The translations under genes and the position numbers were made by a program. A stretch of 54,389 bases of DNA, from the NCBI GenBank assembly GCA_028281625.1, contig JANQJN010000005.1:1-54389 (forward strand), written 5' to 3'. Below are positions 8,518 to 16,471 of the stretch, piece by piece (position 1 is the stretch's first letter; the number at the start of each line of letters is the position of its first letter). Source of the stretch: Emcibacteraceae bacterium. Lineage in GTDB: Bacteria > Pseudomonadota > Alphaproteobacteria > Sphingomonadales > Emcibacteraceae. The notes under the pieces were generated by a model that worked only from the letters and a program-made list of their open reading frames with translations, searched no databases and had not been told where the DNA came from.

Positions 8518-9030
8518 TTAACTCAAATTACAGCCGAGAAGCCCAGAAACAGCTAAAATATTCTGACTTTGATCCTGGTTTTTAACAGTAAGAACGCCCG
8601 AGGGGATTTTGATGCCTTCATATAGATTTCGACCAACTTCCGGTTTTAGACGGACTATGAGTTCGGTTGTGTCCGATTTAAAGCTTTGCTGCGCATAAAA
8701 CCCCGGAATAATCATGTCACTTGCGCCATCGCGGGCAAGGTCTACTGATTTCTGGTTGATCAGCATTGTCGACTGTTCAGAAGCAATATTCTGAACATAT
8801 ACAAGTGGCCGCGAACTTTCCTCAGACCATAGAAATACAGCACACTCCCCTTTCTCCATTTCGCGCGGTGGCAATGTCGTTAGGACAGCACCTGTGCCAT
8901 TTGGCTGAATAGAAGCAGGCTGGCGAAGCGAAGGATGCGGCCCCACTCCCACATCGACACCACAAGCGCTAAGCAATATCACAACAGGCACAATCAACTC
9001 AATTTTACAAAAAATAGTTTTACTTAACAT
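8518..9030 (-). CDS. Lipoprotein at the end of the type II secretion operon
   Basis: From the ATG at 9030 this is a 170-residue lipoprotein: MLSKTIFCKIELIVPVVILLSACG with lipobox LSAC. The mature part begins with a Gly/Pro-rich stretch, has few Cys (one in ECAVF and one near the C-terminus, LLGCN) and no domain I recognise. The ORF-track start nine codons earlier is less likely, because ATG at 9030 overlaps the gspN stop as TAATG, which implies coupled translation. Its place as the last gene after gspN suggests an accessory role in secretin assembly or targeting, like a pilotin (GspS/AspS), but I see no clear sequence similarity to those. Confidence 0.8.
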   Translation of the reverse strand: MLSKTIFCKIELIVPVVILLSACGVDVGVGPHPSLRQPASIQPNGTGAVLTTLPPREMEKGECAVFLWSEESSRPLVYVQNIASEQSTMLINQKSVDLARDGASDMIIPGFYAQQSFKSDTTELIVRLKPEVGRNLYEGIKIPSGVLTVKNQDQSQNILAVSGLLGCNLS

Positions 9031-9794
9031 TATGAAATCTCCATTCGTGACTGCCAACCTGGGCCACTTCTGTTAAAGCCAGCAGCAGTTAGCTCATTTA
9101 AAAGGTGCGGATTATTTTCAAGACTTTCCGGGAGTGTAACATCAACAACTAAATCAGGAGCTTGCTGGGATATTTCACCAACAACCGAAATAGTGATGCC
9201 ATTTTTTTCAGATGTGGCAAAAAGTGATACTGTTCCTTCACGGCATTCACCCTTCCCTGCAAGTGGTGGCATATCCAATGAGAAACCAGCTAGAAGACTT
9301 ACAAGGAATTCTGAACGAAAGTCAAATTGCCCAGCAACACACTCTCCTTTACTATTTGTCTCTAAATGATCTGAATTCATGGTGAGCGTAGCATTATAGG
9401 GCACACCATTATGGATAATACGTATGGCCGTTGAGCCAGATAAATCATGAAGCACAAGCTGACTGTTTTGCCTCATCTCCAATTGCCCAGCGAATTGCTT
9501 ATCAATGTCTTTCGCAAAGAACTTAATCTTCCCTCTTCCTGTAAGGAGTGCTAATTTAATCATGGAAAATTCTAGCTCCCGCCAACTTTCGCCGGCAATG
9601 GTCAATGAATTCAATGATCCATTCCAAATAGTGCCTGAAATATTATGATACTTTACCCCGGCAGCATTAAATGAACTTCCCACGATGGACGCGGGAATCC
9701 GGGCAACGCTGAACAATATGCAGCACAACACAAAAATGCCGATCAACCATTTTATAGAAAAGCCATTATGCACATCATTCAATGTCAAAATCAT
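9030..9794 (-). CDS. gspN: Type II secretion system protein GspN
   Basis: A 254-residue protein with one N-terminal membrane segment (about residues 15-32, IKWLIGIFVLCCILFSVA) and a mainly beta periplasmic domain. The block ISGTIWNGSLNSLTIAGE is typical of GspN, which resembles AsmA-like assembly proteins. GspN is an optional inner-membrane component of type II systems. Its ATG overlaps the gspM stop by 4 bp (ATGA), and it is followed by the lipoprotein with a TAATG overlap. Confidence 0.88.
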   Translation of the reverse strand: MILTLNDVHNGFSIKWLIGIFVLCCILFSVARIPASIVGSSFNAAGVKYHNISGTIWNGSLNSLTIAGESWRELEFSMIKLALLTGRGKIKFFAKDIDKQFAGQLEMRQNSQLVLHDLSGSTAIRIIHNGVPYNATLTMNSDHLETNSKGECVAGQFDFRSEFLVSLLAGFSLDMPPLAGKGECREGTVSLFATSEKNGITISVVGEISQQAPDLVVDVTLPESLENNPHLLNELTAAGFNRSGPGWQSRMEIS

Positions 9795-10270
9795 AGTGCA
9801 GAACCCCCAAACTCAAACTGACCGCGTAGTGTTTCGCCATCCGAATTTTTATTCAATGAAACCTTTGAGACCTGCCAGCCATATTGATCTTTTAAAAGTA
9901 AAAGCCAACTATTCATCTCCTGGGTATTTGCGTTATCGATCCAGAATGTAACTTTGTCATCACTACCTGGTTGAATGCGCGATATCGCTACACCAACAGT
10001 GCGCGACGCTTCAGTTGCTGCCTCCCTGATTGGCAGTTGTCTGGATATGCTATTGGCGTTGTGCCTATCCACACGCTCTGCCTGTACCGCAAGTGACAAT
10101 ATCTTTGAATAAGATTGTTTTTGCGCCTCAAGGGCTGCGTATGCGGACTGTTTATTGCTTAAAATTGGGTTTATAACCAGTACATATAAAAGAAAACATA
10201 GGACCGTTACGCCGCAGGCGACTATCAATATTTGTTCTCGTTGCGTAAGGCCAAGCCAGAATTTATTCAT
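9791..10270 (-). CDS. gspM: Type II secretion system protein GspM
   Basis: From the ATG at 10270 this is 159 residues: MNKFWLGLTQREQILIVACG, then one membrane helix (ILIVACGVTVLCFLLYVLVI), a coiled stretch rich in Gln and Ala, and a ferredoxin-like periplasmic domain. The W-x-x-L-x-x-R-E-Q start is typical of GspM. The longer start in the ORF track is rejected because ATG at 10270 overlaps the gspL stop as ATGAATAA. GspM pairs with GspL in the inner-membrane platform. Confidence 0.9.
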   Translation of the reverse strand: MNKFWLGLTQREQILIVACGVTVLCFLLYVLVINPILSNKQSAYAALEAQKQSYSKILSLAVQAERVDRHNANSISRQLPIREAATEASRTVGVAISRIQPGSDDKVTFWIDNANTQEMNSWLLLLKDQYGWQVSKVSLNKNSDGETLRGQFEFGGSAL

Positions 10271-11276
10271 TTTTATTCTCCTGTAGCGCATAACTGCTGA
10301 GAATATTATCTTCTGATTGCGTACTTTCCCCTTGGCTAACCATAAAACCACTTTCCAAAAGCTTGCTTTCAAAAAGGTTTGCTTGCGCGTAACTGGGAGA
10401 AGAAATCGTAATATCTACCCTCGGACCAGCTATCGATGATGTATCAAAACTAAGGCTTTCTAGCCTTACACCAGCTGATTCACCAACGACTTTAAAGACT
10501 CGTTCAGCGATAGGAATATAGGCAGTACCACCTTCGCCACCTCCCTGCGATAACAGCGCTCTCATTTGGGCTTCCGGATTCACAATACGCGTTACATTTG
10601 GATAAGTTTGCTTAAATACATCAACTGAGGCATTTTGATAACGATCACGTTCTTGTTCATAGTGATTAATGGTAAGCAAACTTACCAATACCCAAGTCAG
10701 AAACCCAATCGCCGCGAGCACTCCTACTCTTTTTAGCGCTTGAAGGTAACGCAGAACTGGTGGTCTTGCGCTATATTTGCCGCTGGCCAGTCCGACGCCA
10801 TTCGGAACAATCCTGCTTTCATAAACTTCCGAGTATGGTTGATCACCAATTACATGCGTCAAATATTCCTGCTTAACATTAAATCCGGTGCCATTTGCCC
10901 GCCTTGCCAAAACCCGGCCAGAGAGCTGCATAATTGCGACATCTTGATCCGGAACTTCAAGCAACGCATAGTCCGGCCAAATCGCTTTTAGAATCTTATT
11001 TTCCTTAAGCGCAGCAGTTTTTGCCATTTCAAGCCACGTATGATCACATACAGCAACAAGGTGCTCGCCGTCGCTTTTCTTTTCGATAAGTGACAAGTGC
11101 ATTTCATTTACGTCACCTGCCACATAGTCTGCCATGACGCCAGGCAGAATTTTTTCAAGCTTGGATGGTGGGATTTCAGGCAATTTGACACTGAAAAAAC
11201 TGACATATTCACCGGGCAATATCGCGATCGCTCCGGTTTGCACTTTGTTCGGGATTATTTTTATCGGCTCACTCAT
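10263..11276 (-). CDS. gspL: Type II secretion system protein GspL
   Basis: 337 residues: a cytoplasmic actin-like domain (about 1-185, with LEKILPGVMADYVAGDVNEM), one membrane helix around residues 190-207 (VLAAIGFLTWVLVSLLTI) and a periplasmic ferredoxin-like domain. The cytoplasmic part normally recruits the ATPase GspE and the periplasmic part pairs with GspM. It starts three bases after gspK. Confidence 0.9.
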   Translation of the reverse strand: MSEPIKIIPNKVQTGAIAILPGEYVSFFSVKLPEIPPSKLEKILPGVMADYVAGDVNEMHLSLIEKKSDGEHLVAVCDHTWLEMAKTAALKENKILKAIWPDYALLEVPDQDVAIMQLSGRVLARRANGTGFNVKQEYLTHVIGDQPYSEVYESRIVPNGVGLASGKYSARPPVLRYLQALKRVGVLAAIGFLTWVLVSLLTINHYEQERDRYQNASVDVFKQTYPNVTRIVNPEAQMRALLSQGGGEGGTAYIPIAERVFKVVGESAGVRLESLSFDTSSIAGPRVDITISSPSYAQANLFESKLLESGFMVSQGESTQSEDNILSSYALQENKNE

Positions 11277-11279
11277 AGA

Positions 11280-12260
11280 TCATATCCCGATCTTACGGCT
11301 GATAATGGTGTAGGTAGCGTCGCGGCTTACCCCAATAAGACTTTCCTGATGAACTCGGCTATCTCCATATCTAACATCCACAACCAGTTTGTATCTTTGT
11401 GGTTTAATTGAAAATTGCCTTCGGATATCACTTCCAATTTCTAAATTTGCCAAAAGGTTATTATTCCAAAATCGCGCAATATTATCGAAGCCATTCGCTG
11501 GCCGCCCTTCGATAACGCTTACTATATTCTGTTGCGACACCGATGGCCCCAAGAGTGCATGCAAAAGTGGTGCATGGGAAATGGTCGTTGAGTTGACGTT
11601 AACGACGGTTTCCATGGTTCCCACGTCGATACAAGCAAATGGTTTTAAGGCTTCGATAAGGTCTTCAGAGTATCCCTGGACAAGCCTTAGCTCTTCTATT
11701 TCCTTGATCGGCTGATTGGATGCACGGTACGGAGTATCCAATTGTGTGTAACTGAAGCTCTCAGCTCCCATTGACATTGGTCTTTCATCAGAATCCTGCC
11801 AGTCTACAAGTGCCGCCGCAAGAGAAGTTGCCAGACGCGCCCCAATTCCTAAATTATTTAATAAACGAATATATTGTTCGTAACTGTTGGTGTTGACCTC
11901 ATAACTGGCGCCATTGTTCACCTGCACCAATGAAGATAGATTAAAGCAATTTGAGGTTTCAATAAGCTCACCCGTAACTTCACCACCTTCGATTTGAAAA
12001 CTGACCTTTTGATCTGGGTGTGTCATATTCAAAAAAGCTGCAAGCTCTTGGTTCTGAGAGAGCTTTAGGGCCTGCTCACCACCAACAATTTCTGCTGCCA
12101 GTGCGTATTCACGCGCTTGGTATGACTGAGATTGTGTCCCACTGATATACGTAAAATGGCTCAGCACTTCAAAAGTTGCAACCATAGCGGCGCTCATCAC
12201 AGATACCAGCAATAGTACAGATAAAAGAGCAGCACCATCTTCATTTTTCCGAAAATTCAT
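11280..12260 (-). CDS. gspK: Type II secretion minor pseudopilin GspK
   Basis: 326 residues. The prepilin-like start NEDGAALLSVLLLVSVMSAAMVATFEVL has a short basic leader and hydrophobic helix with the large alpha domain characteristic of GspK (LVDWQDSDERPM; IEELRLVQGYS). GspK caps the pseudopilus tip with GspI and GspJ. Its ATG overlaps the gspJ stop (ATGA). Confidence 0.92.
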   Translation of the reverse strand: MNFRKNEDGAALLSVLLLVSVMSAAMVATFEVLSHFTYISGTQSQSYQAREYALAAEIVGGEQALKLSQNQELAAFLNMTHPDQKVSFQIEGGEVTGELIETSNCFNLSSLVQVNNGASYEVNTNSYEQYIRLLNNLGIGARLATSLAAALVDWQDSDERPMSMGAESFSYTQLDTPYRASNQPIKEIEELRLVQGYSEDLIEALKPFACIDVGTMETVVNVNSTTISHAPLLHALLGPSVSQQNIVSVIEGRPANGFDNIARFWNNNLLANLEIGSDIRRQFSIKPQRYKLVVDVRYGDSRVHQESLIGVSRDATYTIISRKIGI

Positions 12261-12874
12261 TGGCCCGCTCCAAGTTGAAAACGGTTCACATATGAAAATG
12301 GCTGAAGATTTTCTGCTTCTTTAAGTGACCAGGTAATCTCAATTGCTCGTGGGTACGAGCGGTTCGCTACATCGGAATATCCTAACCACTGATTTTGCCA
12401 AAGAGTTCCGTCATAATACCGAAGCGCGATCTCTTGAACATTATCAAGTAGTATATAATCTCTGTAAGGCGTATCGGGCGTAATATTAGGCCGCTCGTAG
12501 GAACGTCTGATCAGTTTCGTATCTTCGATCAAATATTCAATGCTTTCGGCGGGCGAAAGATTAACATCGATTTTTGAAAATTCACCATTGCCACGTGTTA
12601 GCTCGATAACCGTATTGCCTGTCATTTGATTACGACCATTAAAAGCAATTTTATGCTCATGAACATTTAGCAGATCTTCTCGTAAAAAAGATCGTGCCTT
12701 TTCAATATCCTGTAAATGAGCCGTTTTATCAGTCATCATCTGATTTGAATCTGCGAAGCTGCTCATGATGGCTAGCGACATAATTGAGACCACCGAAAGA
12801 ATAAACACACCAACCAGGGTTTCCACCAGGGTGAAACCGTCGTCTGCTTGAATATTGATCGCATTTTTATTCAT
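12257..12874 (-). CDS. gspJ: Type II secretion minor pseudopilin GspJ
   Basis: 205 residues with a prepilin cleavage site and helix (DDGFTLVETLVGVFILSVVS, Glu at position +5 of the mature protein) and the GspJ-like region YWLGYSDVANRSYPRAIEI-type near the C-terminus. It forms the pseudopilus tip with GspI and GspK. Overlaps gspI by 4 bp (ATGA). Confidence 0.92.
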   Translation of the reverse strand: MNKNAINIQADDGFTLVETLVGVFILSVVSIMSLAIMSSFADSNQMMTDKTAHLQDIEKARSFLREDLLNVHEHKIAFNGRNQMTGNTVIELTRGNGEFSKIDVNLSPAESIEYLIEDTKLIRRSYERPNITPDTPYRDYILLDNVQEIALRYYDGTLWQNQWLGYSDVANRSYPRAIEITWSLKEAENLQPFSYVNRFQLGAGQ

Positions 12875-13245
12875 CGGTTTTTTCTAAATCCGTTAATTTC
12901 AAACAGTGGCGCCCTACCATCCATTTTCATTACGCTTAGCGAAATCGCCATCAGTGGCTGCTGGGGTATATTTCTTACCTCGGCTTGCCAGATAAACTCC
13001 ATTCCAGCTTGATATTCGGTTCCATTTATCGATCCCGGCGCCGGCGGAATTTCTGAAAGACGTAGTTCAGTGAGCGCGTTCTCCGCGACAATCCGCGCAA
13101 GCAATCTTTCATTTAGATCGCTTGTACTCTTTAATGCACCGGTTTGCGTGGAAATCATTGGAATGACCGCCATCGACAAAATAGCGATCGCTACAAGCAG
13201 TTCCAGCAGCGAAAAACCGTCTTCTGTCGAGGTTTGATAACGCAA
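12871..13245 (-). CDS. gspI: Type II secretion minor pseudopilin GspI (TTG start)
   Basis: 124 residues from a TTG at 13245: MRYQTSTEDGFSLLELLVA, with prepilin peptidase site G-FSLLE. The region AENALTELRLSEIPPAPGSI and the following FIWQAEVRNIPQQPL is diagnostic for GspI rather than GspH. The ORF track starts at a TTG at 13263, but the strong ribosome site GGAGGAAGG lies inside that reading, six bases before the TTG at 13245, so the latter is the better start. It begins 2 bp after the gspG stop. No gspH lies between gspG and gspI. Confidence 0.9.
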   Translation of the reverse strand: MRYQTSTEDGFSLLELLVAIAILSMAVIPMISTQTGALKSTSDLNERLLARIVAENALTELRLSEIPPAPGSINGTEYQAGMEFIWQAEVRNIPQQPLMAISLSVMKMDGRAPLFEINGFRKNR

Positions 13246-13247
13246 TT

Positions 13248-13712
13248 TTAGCCTTCCTCCCAATTTCCGATATCAAGATTCAGTCCTTCACCGCCAAGGC
13301 GGCCATCAGCACCAAGTGAAAAAATATCAAACACACCATGCTCACCGGGAATCAAGTACTGATATTCCATGCCCCATGGATCGGTGGGTAGTGATTTGAT
13401 GTAACCTTCACTACGGATGCTACTCCCCTGCGGTGCGGCGGTTAGAATCTCAATCCCTTCTTCCATTGTCGGGTATTTCATTTGATCCATCCGGTACATT
13501 TCCACAGCTTGTGCAATGGTGCGAATGTCAGCCTTGGCTTTTTCGACCATCGCTCGGTCCTGATTGGGCAATACGTTCATGACAACCACAGTTGTCAACA
13601 GCCCCATAATCACCACAACCACCATCAATTCAATCAGTGAAAAGCCATCTTCTGCTTTTGCTGTATTTATGGCATCTTCGCTTTTATTGATATATTTCAA
13701 TACGTTAATCAT
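13248..13712 (-). CDS. gspG: Type II secretion major pseudopilin GspG
   Basis: 154 residues with a 23-residue leader, cleavage site EDG-FSLIELMVVVVIMGLL and the GspG signature LPTDPWGMEYQYLIPGEHG plus the acidic loop FSLGADGRLGGEG, which binds calcium in the family. This is the major pilin of the periplasmic pseudopilus and is processed by the prepilin peptidase, for which a candidate lies at 25148-25681. Confidence 0.95.
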   Translation of the reverse strand: MINVLKYINKSEDAINTAKAEDGFSLIELMVVVVIMGLLTTVVVMNVLPNQDRAMVEKAKADIRTIAQAVEMYRMDQMKYPTMEEGIEILTAAPQGSSIRSEGYIKSLPTDPWGMEYQYLIPGEHGVFDIFSLGADGRLGGEGLNLDIGNWEEG

Positions 13713-13727
13713 AATATTTCCAATCCA

Positions 13728-14951
13728 TTATCCTAATACCAGACTGTTAAGTTGCATAATTGGCAACATGATCGACATCACAATAAGTCCGACGGCGACC
13801 CCCATTACAATAACGATCATTGGCTCTAGCAAGCTCAGCGCTTTTTGGCTAATGCCATCAAATTCATTTTCCAGATAATCCGATATTTTGAGCAGCAAGT
13901 AAGAAAGTCTGCCGCTCTTTTCGCCCATTGAACTCATATAGACCAACAGCGATGAAAATATACCGGTACGCTTCATCGCAACTGATAGGTTGTGCCCCTC
14001 ACGAACCTGAAGATAGACATCGTCAATCGCATCGCGAATAACTTCATTGGATACTGTTTCTTTCGCTGCCTTTATCGCTTGCAAGACCGGGCTTCCGCCG
14101 TCGATAAGCGTTGCCAACGTTCTTGCAAACCTGGCACTTGAAACCGATTTAGTAAGGCGCCCAATAAACGGTGTTTTTAAAAGTAACCTATGTACCTTAA
14201 GTCGAAATGATCGGCGTCTGTTAAGGCCGATAAACATTGCTATTGCCCCAACAAACAACACAAGCAAGAAAAGACCATAGCTTATAAAAAAATCAGACAG
14301 ACCCATGACTGCGCGTGTAAGAAATGGCAACTCAGCGTCCATCCGATCAAACTGTGACACGACTTTTGGTACAACCGCGGTCATTAGAATGACAATCACC
14401 GTAAATGCCACGACACTGAGAACTGCCGGGTAAATCATTGCGGTGCTAATTTTTCTTTTTATGTCTTCGCTTTTTTCATAATAGTCAGCAATCCGTTCCA
14501 TAATCGGACCGAGCTCACCTGACGCTTCACCAGCAGCAATCATCGCCCGATAAAGGTTTGGAAAGCTCGCTTCTTCCGCCTTCATCGCTTCTGAAAGCGT
14601 CTTGCCCTCTGACACCTGTACACGCACGTTTGTCAGTATATTTTTAATGGTTGGTTTTTCGCTTTGTGATGCAAGCGCAACAAGGGATTCCTCAACTGGC
14701 GTACCCGCACTGAACATTGTCGCCATCTGGCGCGTAAGCAAGGTCAAATCACGTGAATTTATCGCTTTGGTGTGGCTAAAAGAGAGGGTACCAACTTTAA
14801 ATTGCTTTTTATTCTTGCCCTGTTTGAGCTCAATAGGAAAAAGCGACGCGGCATTTAATTTTTGCCGCGCATCACGCAAGCTGTCAGCCGCAATGACACC
14901 CTTCTTGGTCTGACCCGCTGCATCCATGGCTTCATAGCTATATGCCGGCAT
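13728..14951 (-). CDS. gspF: Type II secretion inner-membrane platform protein GspF
   Basis: 407 residues, starting MPAYSYEAMDAAGQTKKG as is usual for GspF. Two T2SSF cytoplasmic domains (about 70-190 and 275-395) and three membrane segments (about 170, 225 and 385) are visible. It anchors the GspE ATPase. The start overlaps the 3' end of gspE by 14 bp. Confidence 0.95.
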   Translation of the reverse strand: MPAYSYEAMDAAGQTKKGVIAADSLRDARQKLNAASLFPIELKQGKNKKQFKVGTLSFSHTKAINSRDLTLLTRQMATMFSAGTPVEESLVALASQSEKPTIKNILTNVRVQVSEGKTLSEAMKAEEASFPNLYRAMIAAGEASGELGPIMERIADYYEKSEDIKRKISTAMIYPAVLSVVAFTVIVILMTAVVPKVVSQFDRMDAELPFLTRAVMGLSDFFISYGLFLLVLFVGAIAMFIGLNRRRSFRLKVHRLLLKTPFIGRLTKSVSSARFARTLATLIDGGSPVLQAIKAAKETVSNEVIRDAIDDVYLQVREGHNLSVAMKRTGIFSSLLVYMSSMGEKSGRLSYLLLKISDYLENEFDGISQKALSLLEPMIVIVMGVAVGLIVMSIMLPIMQLNSLVLG

Positions 14952-16467
14952 GATCCTGATTCCCGAATTTTGAAACGCGCATCACTTCTTCGATTGTCGT
15001 AACACCACTTAGAATAAGTTCACGCCCGTTATCAGCCAAAGTTGATTGATTTTTAAACGCATATTCGCTCATTGCCTGCTCACTTGCACCTTCCTGGATC
15101 ATTGTCCGAAGTTCATCTGTGACTGTGACGAGTTCATAAAGTGCTGTTCGCCCACGATAGCCTGTGTTTTTGCAGTCAACACAGCCCACAGGGCGACAGG
15201 CCATTTTGGCATTTTCCTCATCAACATTCATTTGATTGAGAAAGGCAGGTGTCGGATCAATTTCCGTTTTACAATTGTTACACAGTCTGCGCACCAAACG
15301 CTGTGCCAATATGGCATTGACCGATGACGATAGAAGATATCGTTCCACGCCCATATCAACCAAGCGTGTTATGGCCGAAACTGCGCTGTTGGTATGGACT
15401 GTCGATAGCACTAAATGACCAGTAAGGCTTGCTTGCACGGCCATTTCTGCTGTTTCCATATCTCGAATTTCACCGACCATTACAACGTCGGGATCTTGTC
15501 GCAGTATAGAACGCAGTCCACTGGCAAAGGTCATCCCTACTTTAGAGTTCACCTGTGTTTGGCTAATGCCAGGAAGGGCATATTCAACCGGGTCTTCAAC
15601 CGTCATAATATTTCTGGTTTGATCATTCAGGTGCGTCAGCGCCGCATAAAGCGTGGTTGTTTTACCAGAGCCCGTTGGACCCGTTACCAGTATGATGCCG
15701 TTTGGCTCCGCGAGAGAGTTTTCAAGACGCTTAAGCGTCTTTTTATCCATTCCGAGTTCAGCCAATTTAATTTTTGCACTGTCTGTATCCAACAGCCTCA
15801 TAACAACACGTTCGCCGTATCTAATTGGCAGCGTTGATACGCGCACGTCATAGGCTTTACCACCTAATGTAAGGGAAAGACGTCCATCTTGCGGCAATCT
15901 TTTTTCCGCGATATCGAGCCTTGCCATCACTTTAATGCGCGATACGAGGTATGGTGCCAGTTTTGGCGAAAGTTCTGCGAGCTCGGTAAGTACTCCATCA
16001 ATCCTGAGCCTCGCCTTCATACACCCTTCAAAAGGTTCCAAATGAATATCTGACGCGCCGGATTTAACGGACTCACTCAAAAGCGAGTTGAGCAATCTGA
16101 TGACCGGTGCATCGTCTTCACCACCAAGCAAATCTGCTGATCGTTCAACTCCTTCAAGAATTGCATCAAGGTCTTCATCCGTCTTATCTTGAAGTGACGT
16201 ATCAATGTCGTCCTGCAGACTCCGCGTAGAGTAAACTGTGGATAAAATTTCATTATATTCTTGTTCTGAAAAACGCTTAACTTCATCAATTGACCCAAAA
16301 ACCCTGAGTACTTCTGGGAGCATTTCATTATTTGCGGCATCGCTCATACATAACGTATAACCGTTATCATCTTCCCCAATTAAAATACCATTTGCCTTTG
16401 CAAAGCTATAAGGCAGCAAATGCGGATCACGGAATGTTTTCTTTTGATTTTTTTCTTGTTTTCCCAT
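14938..16467 (-). CDS. gspE: Type II secretion ATPase GspE
   Basis: About 509 residues from MGKQEKNQKK. The N-terminal GspE_N domain is followed by the ATPase core: Walker A GPTGSGKTTTLY (about residues 263-274), an Asp box region (TVEDPVEY), Walker B-type RQDPDVVMVGEIRD, a His box (LTGHLVLSTVHTN) and the tetracysteine zinc site (CNNC...CVDC). It powers pseudopilus assembly. The ORF track begins at 16521, 50 bp inside gspD; GTG at 16479 (GTGAGTGA, overlapping the gspD stop) and ATG at 16467 are both better, and none has a strong ribosome site. Confidence 0.93.
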   Translation of the reverse strand: MGKQEKNQKKTFRDPHLLPYSFAKANGILIGEDDNGYTLCMSDAANNEMLPEVLRVFGSIDEVKRFSEQEYNEILSTVYSTRSLQDDIDTSLQDKTDEDLDAILEGVERSADLLGGEDDAPVIRLLNSLLSESVKSGASDIHLEPFEGCMKARLRIDGVLTELAELSPKLAPYLVSRIKVMARLDIAEKRLPQDGRLSLTLGGKAYDVRVSTLPIRYGERVVMRLLDTDSAKIKLAELGMDKKTLKRLENSLAEPNGIILVTGPTGSGKTTTLYAALTHLNDQTRNIMTVEDPVEYALPGISQTQVNSKVGMTFASGLRSILRQDPDVVMVGEIRDMETAEMAVQASLTGHLVLSTVHTNSAVSAITRLVDMGVERYLLSSSVNAILAQRLVRRLCNNCKTEIDPTPAFLNQMNVDEENAKMACRPVGCVDCKNTGYRGRTALYELVTVTDELRTMIQEGASEQAMSEYAFKNQSTLADNGRELILSGVTTIEEVMRVSKFGNQDHAGI

Positions 16468-16471
16468 TTCG

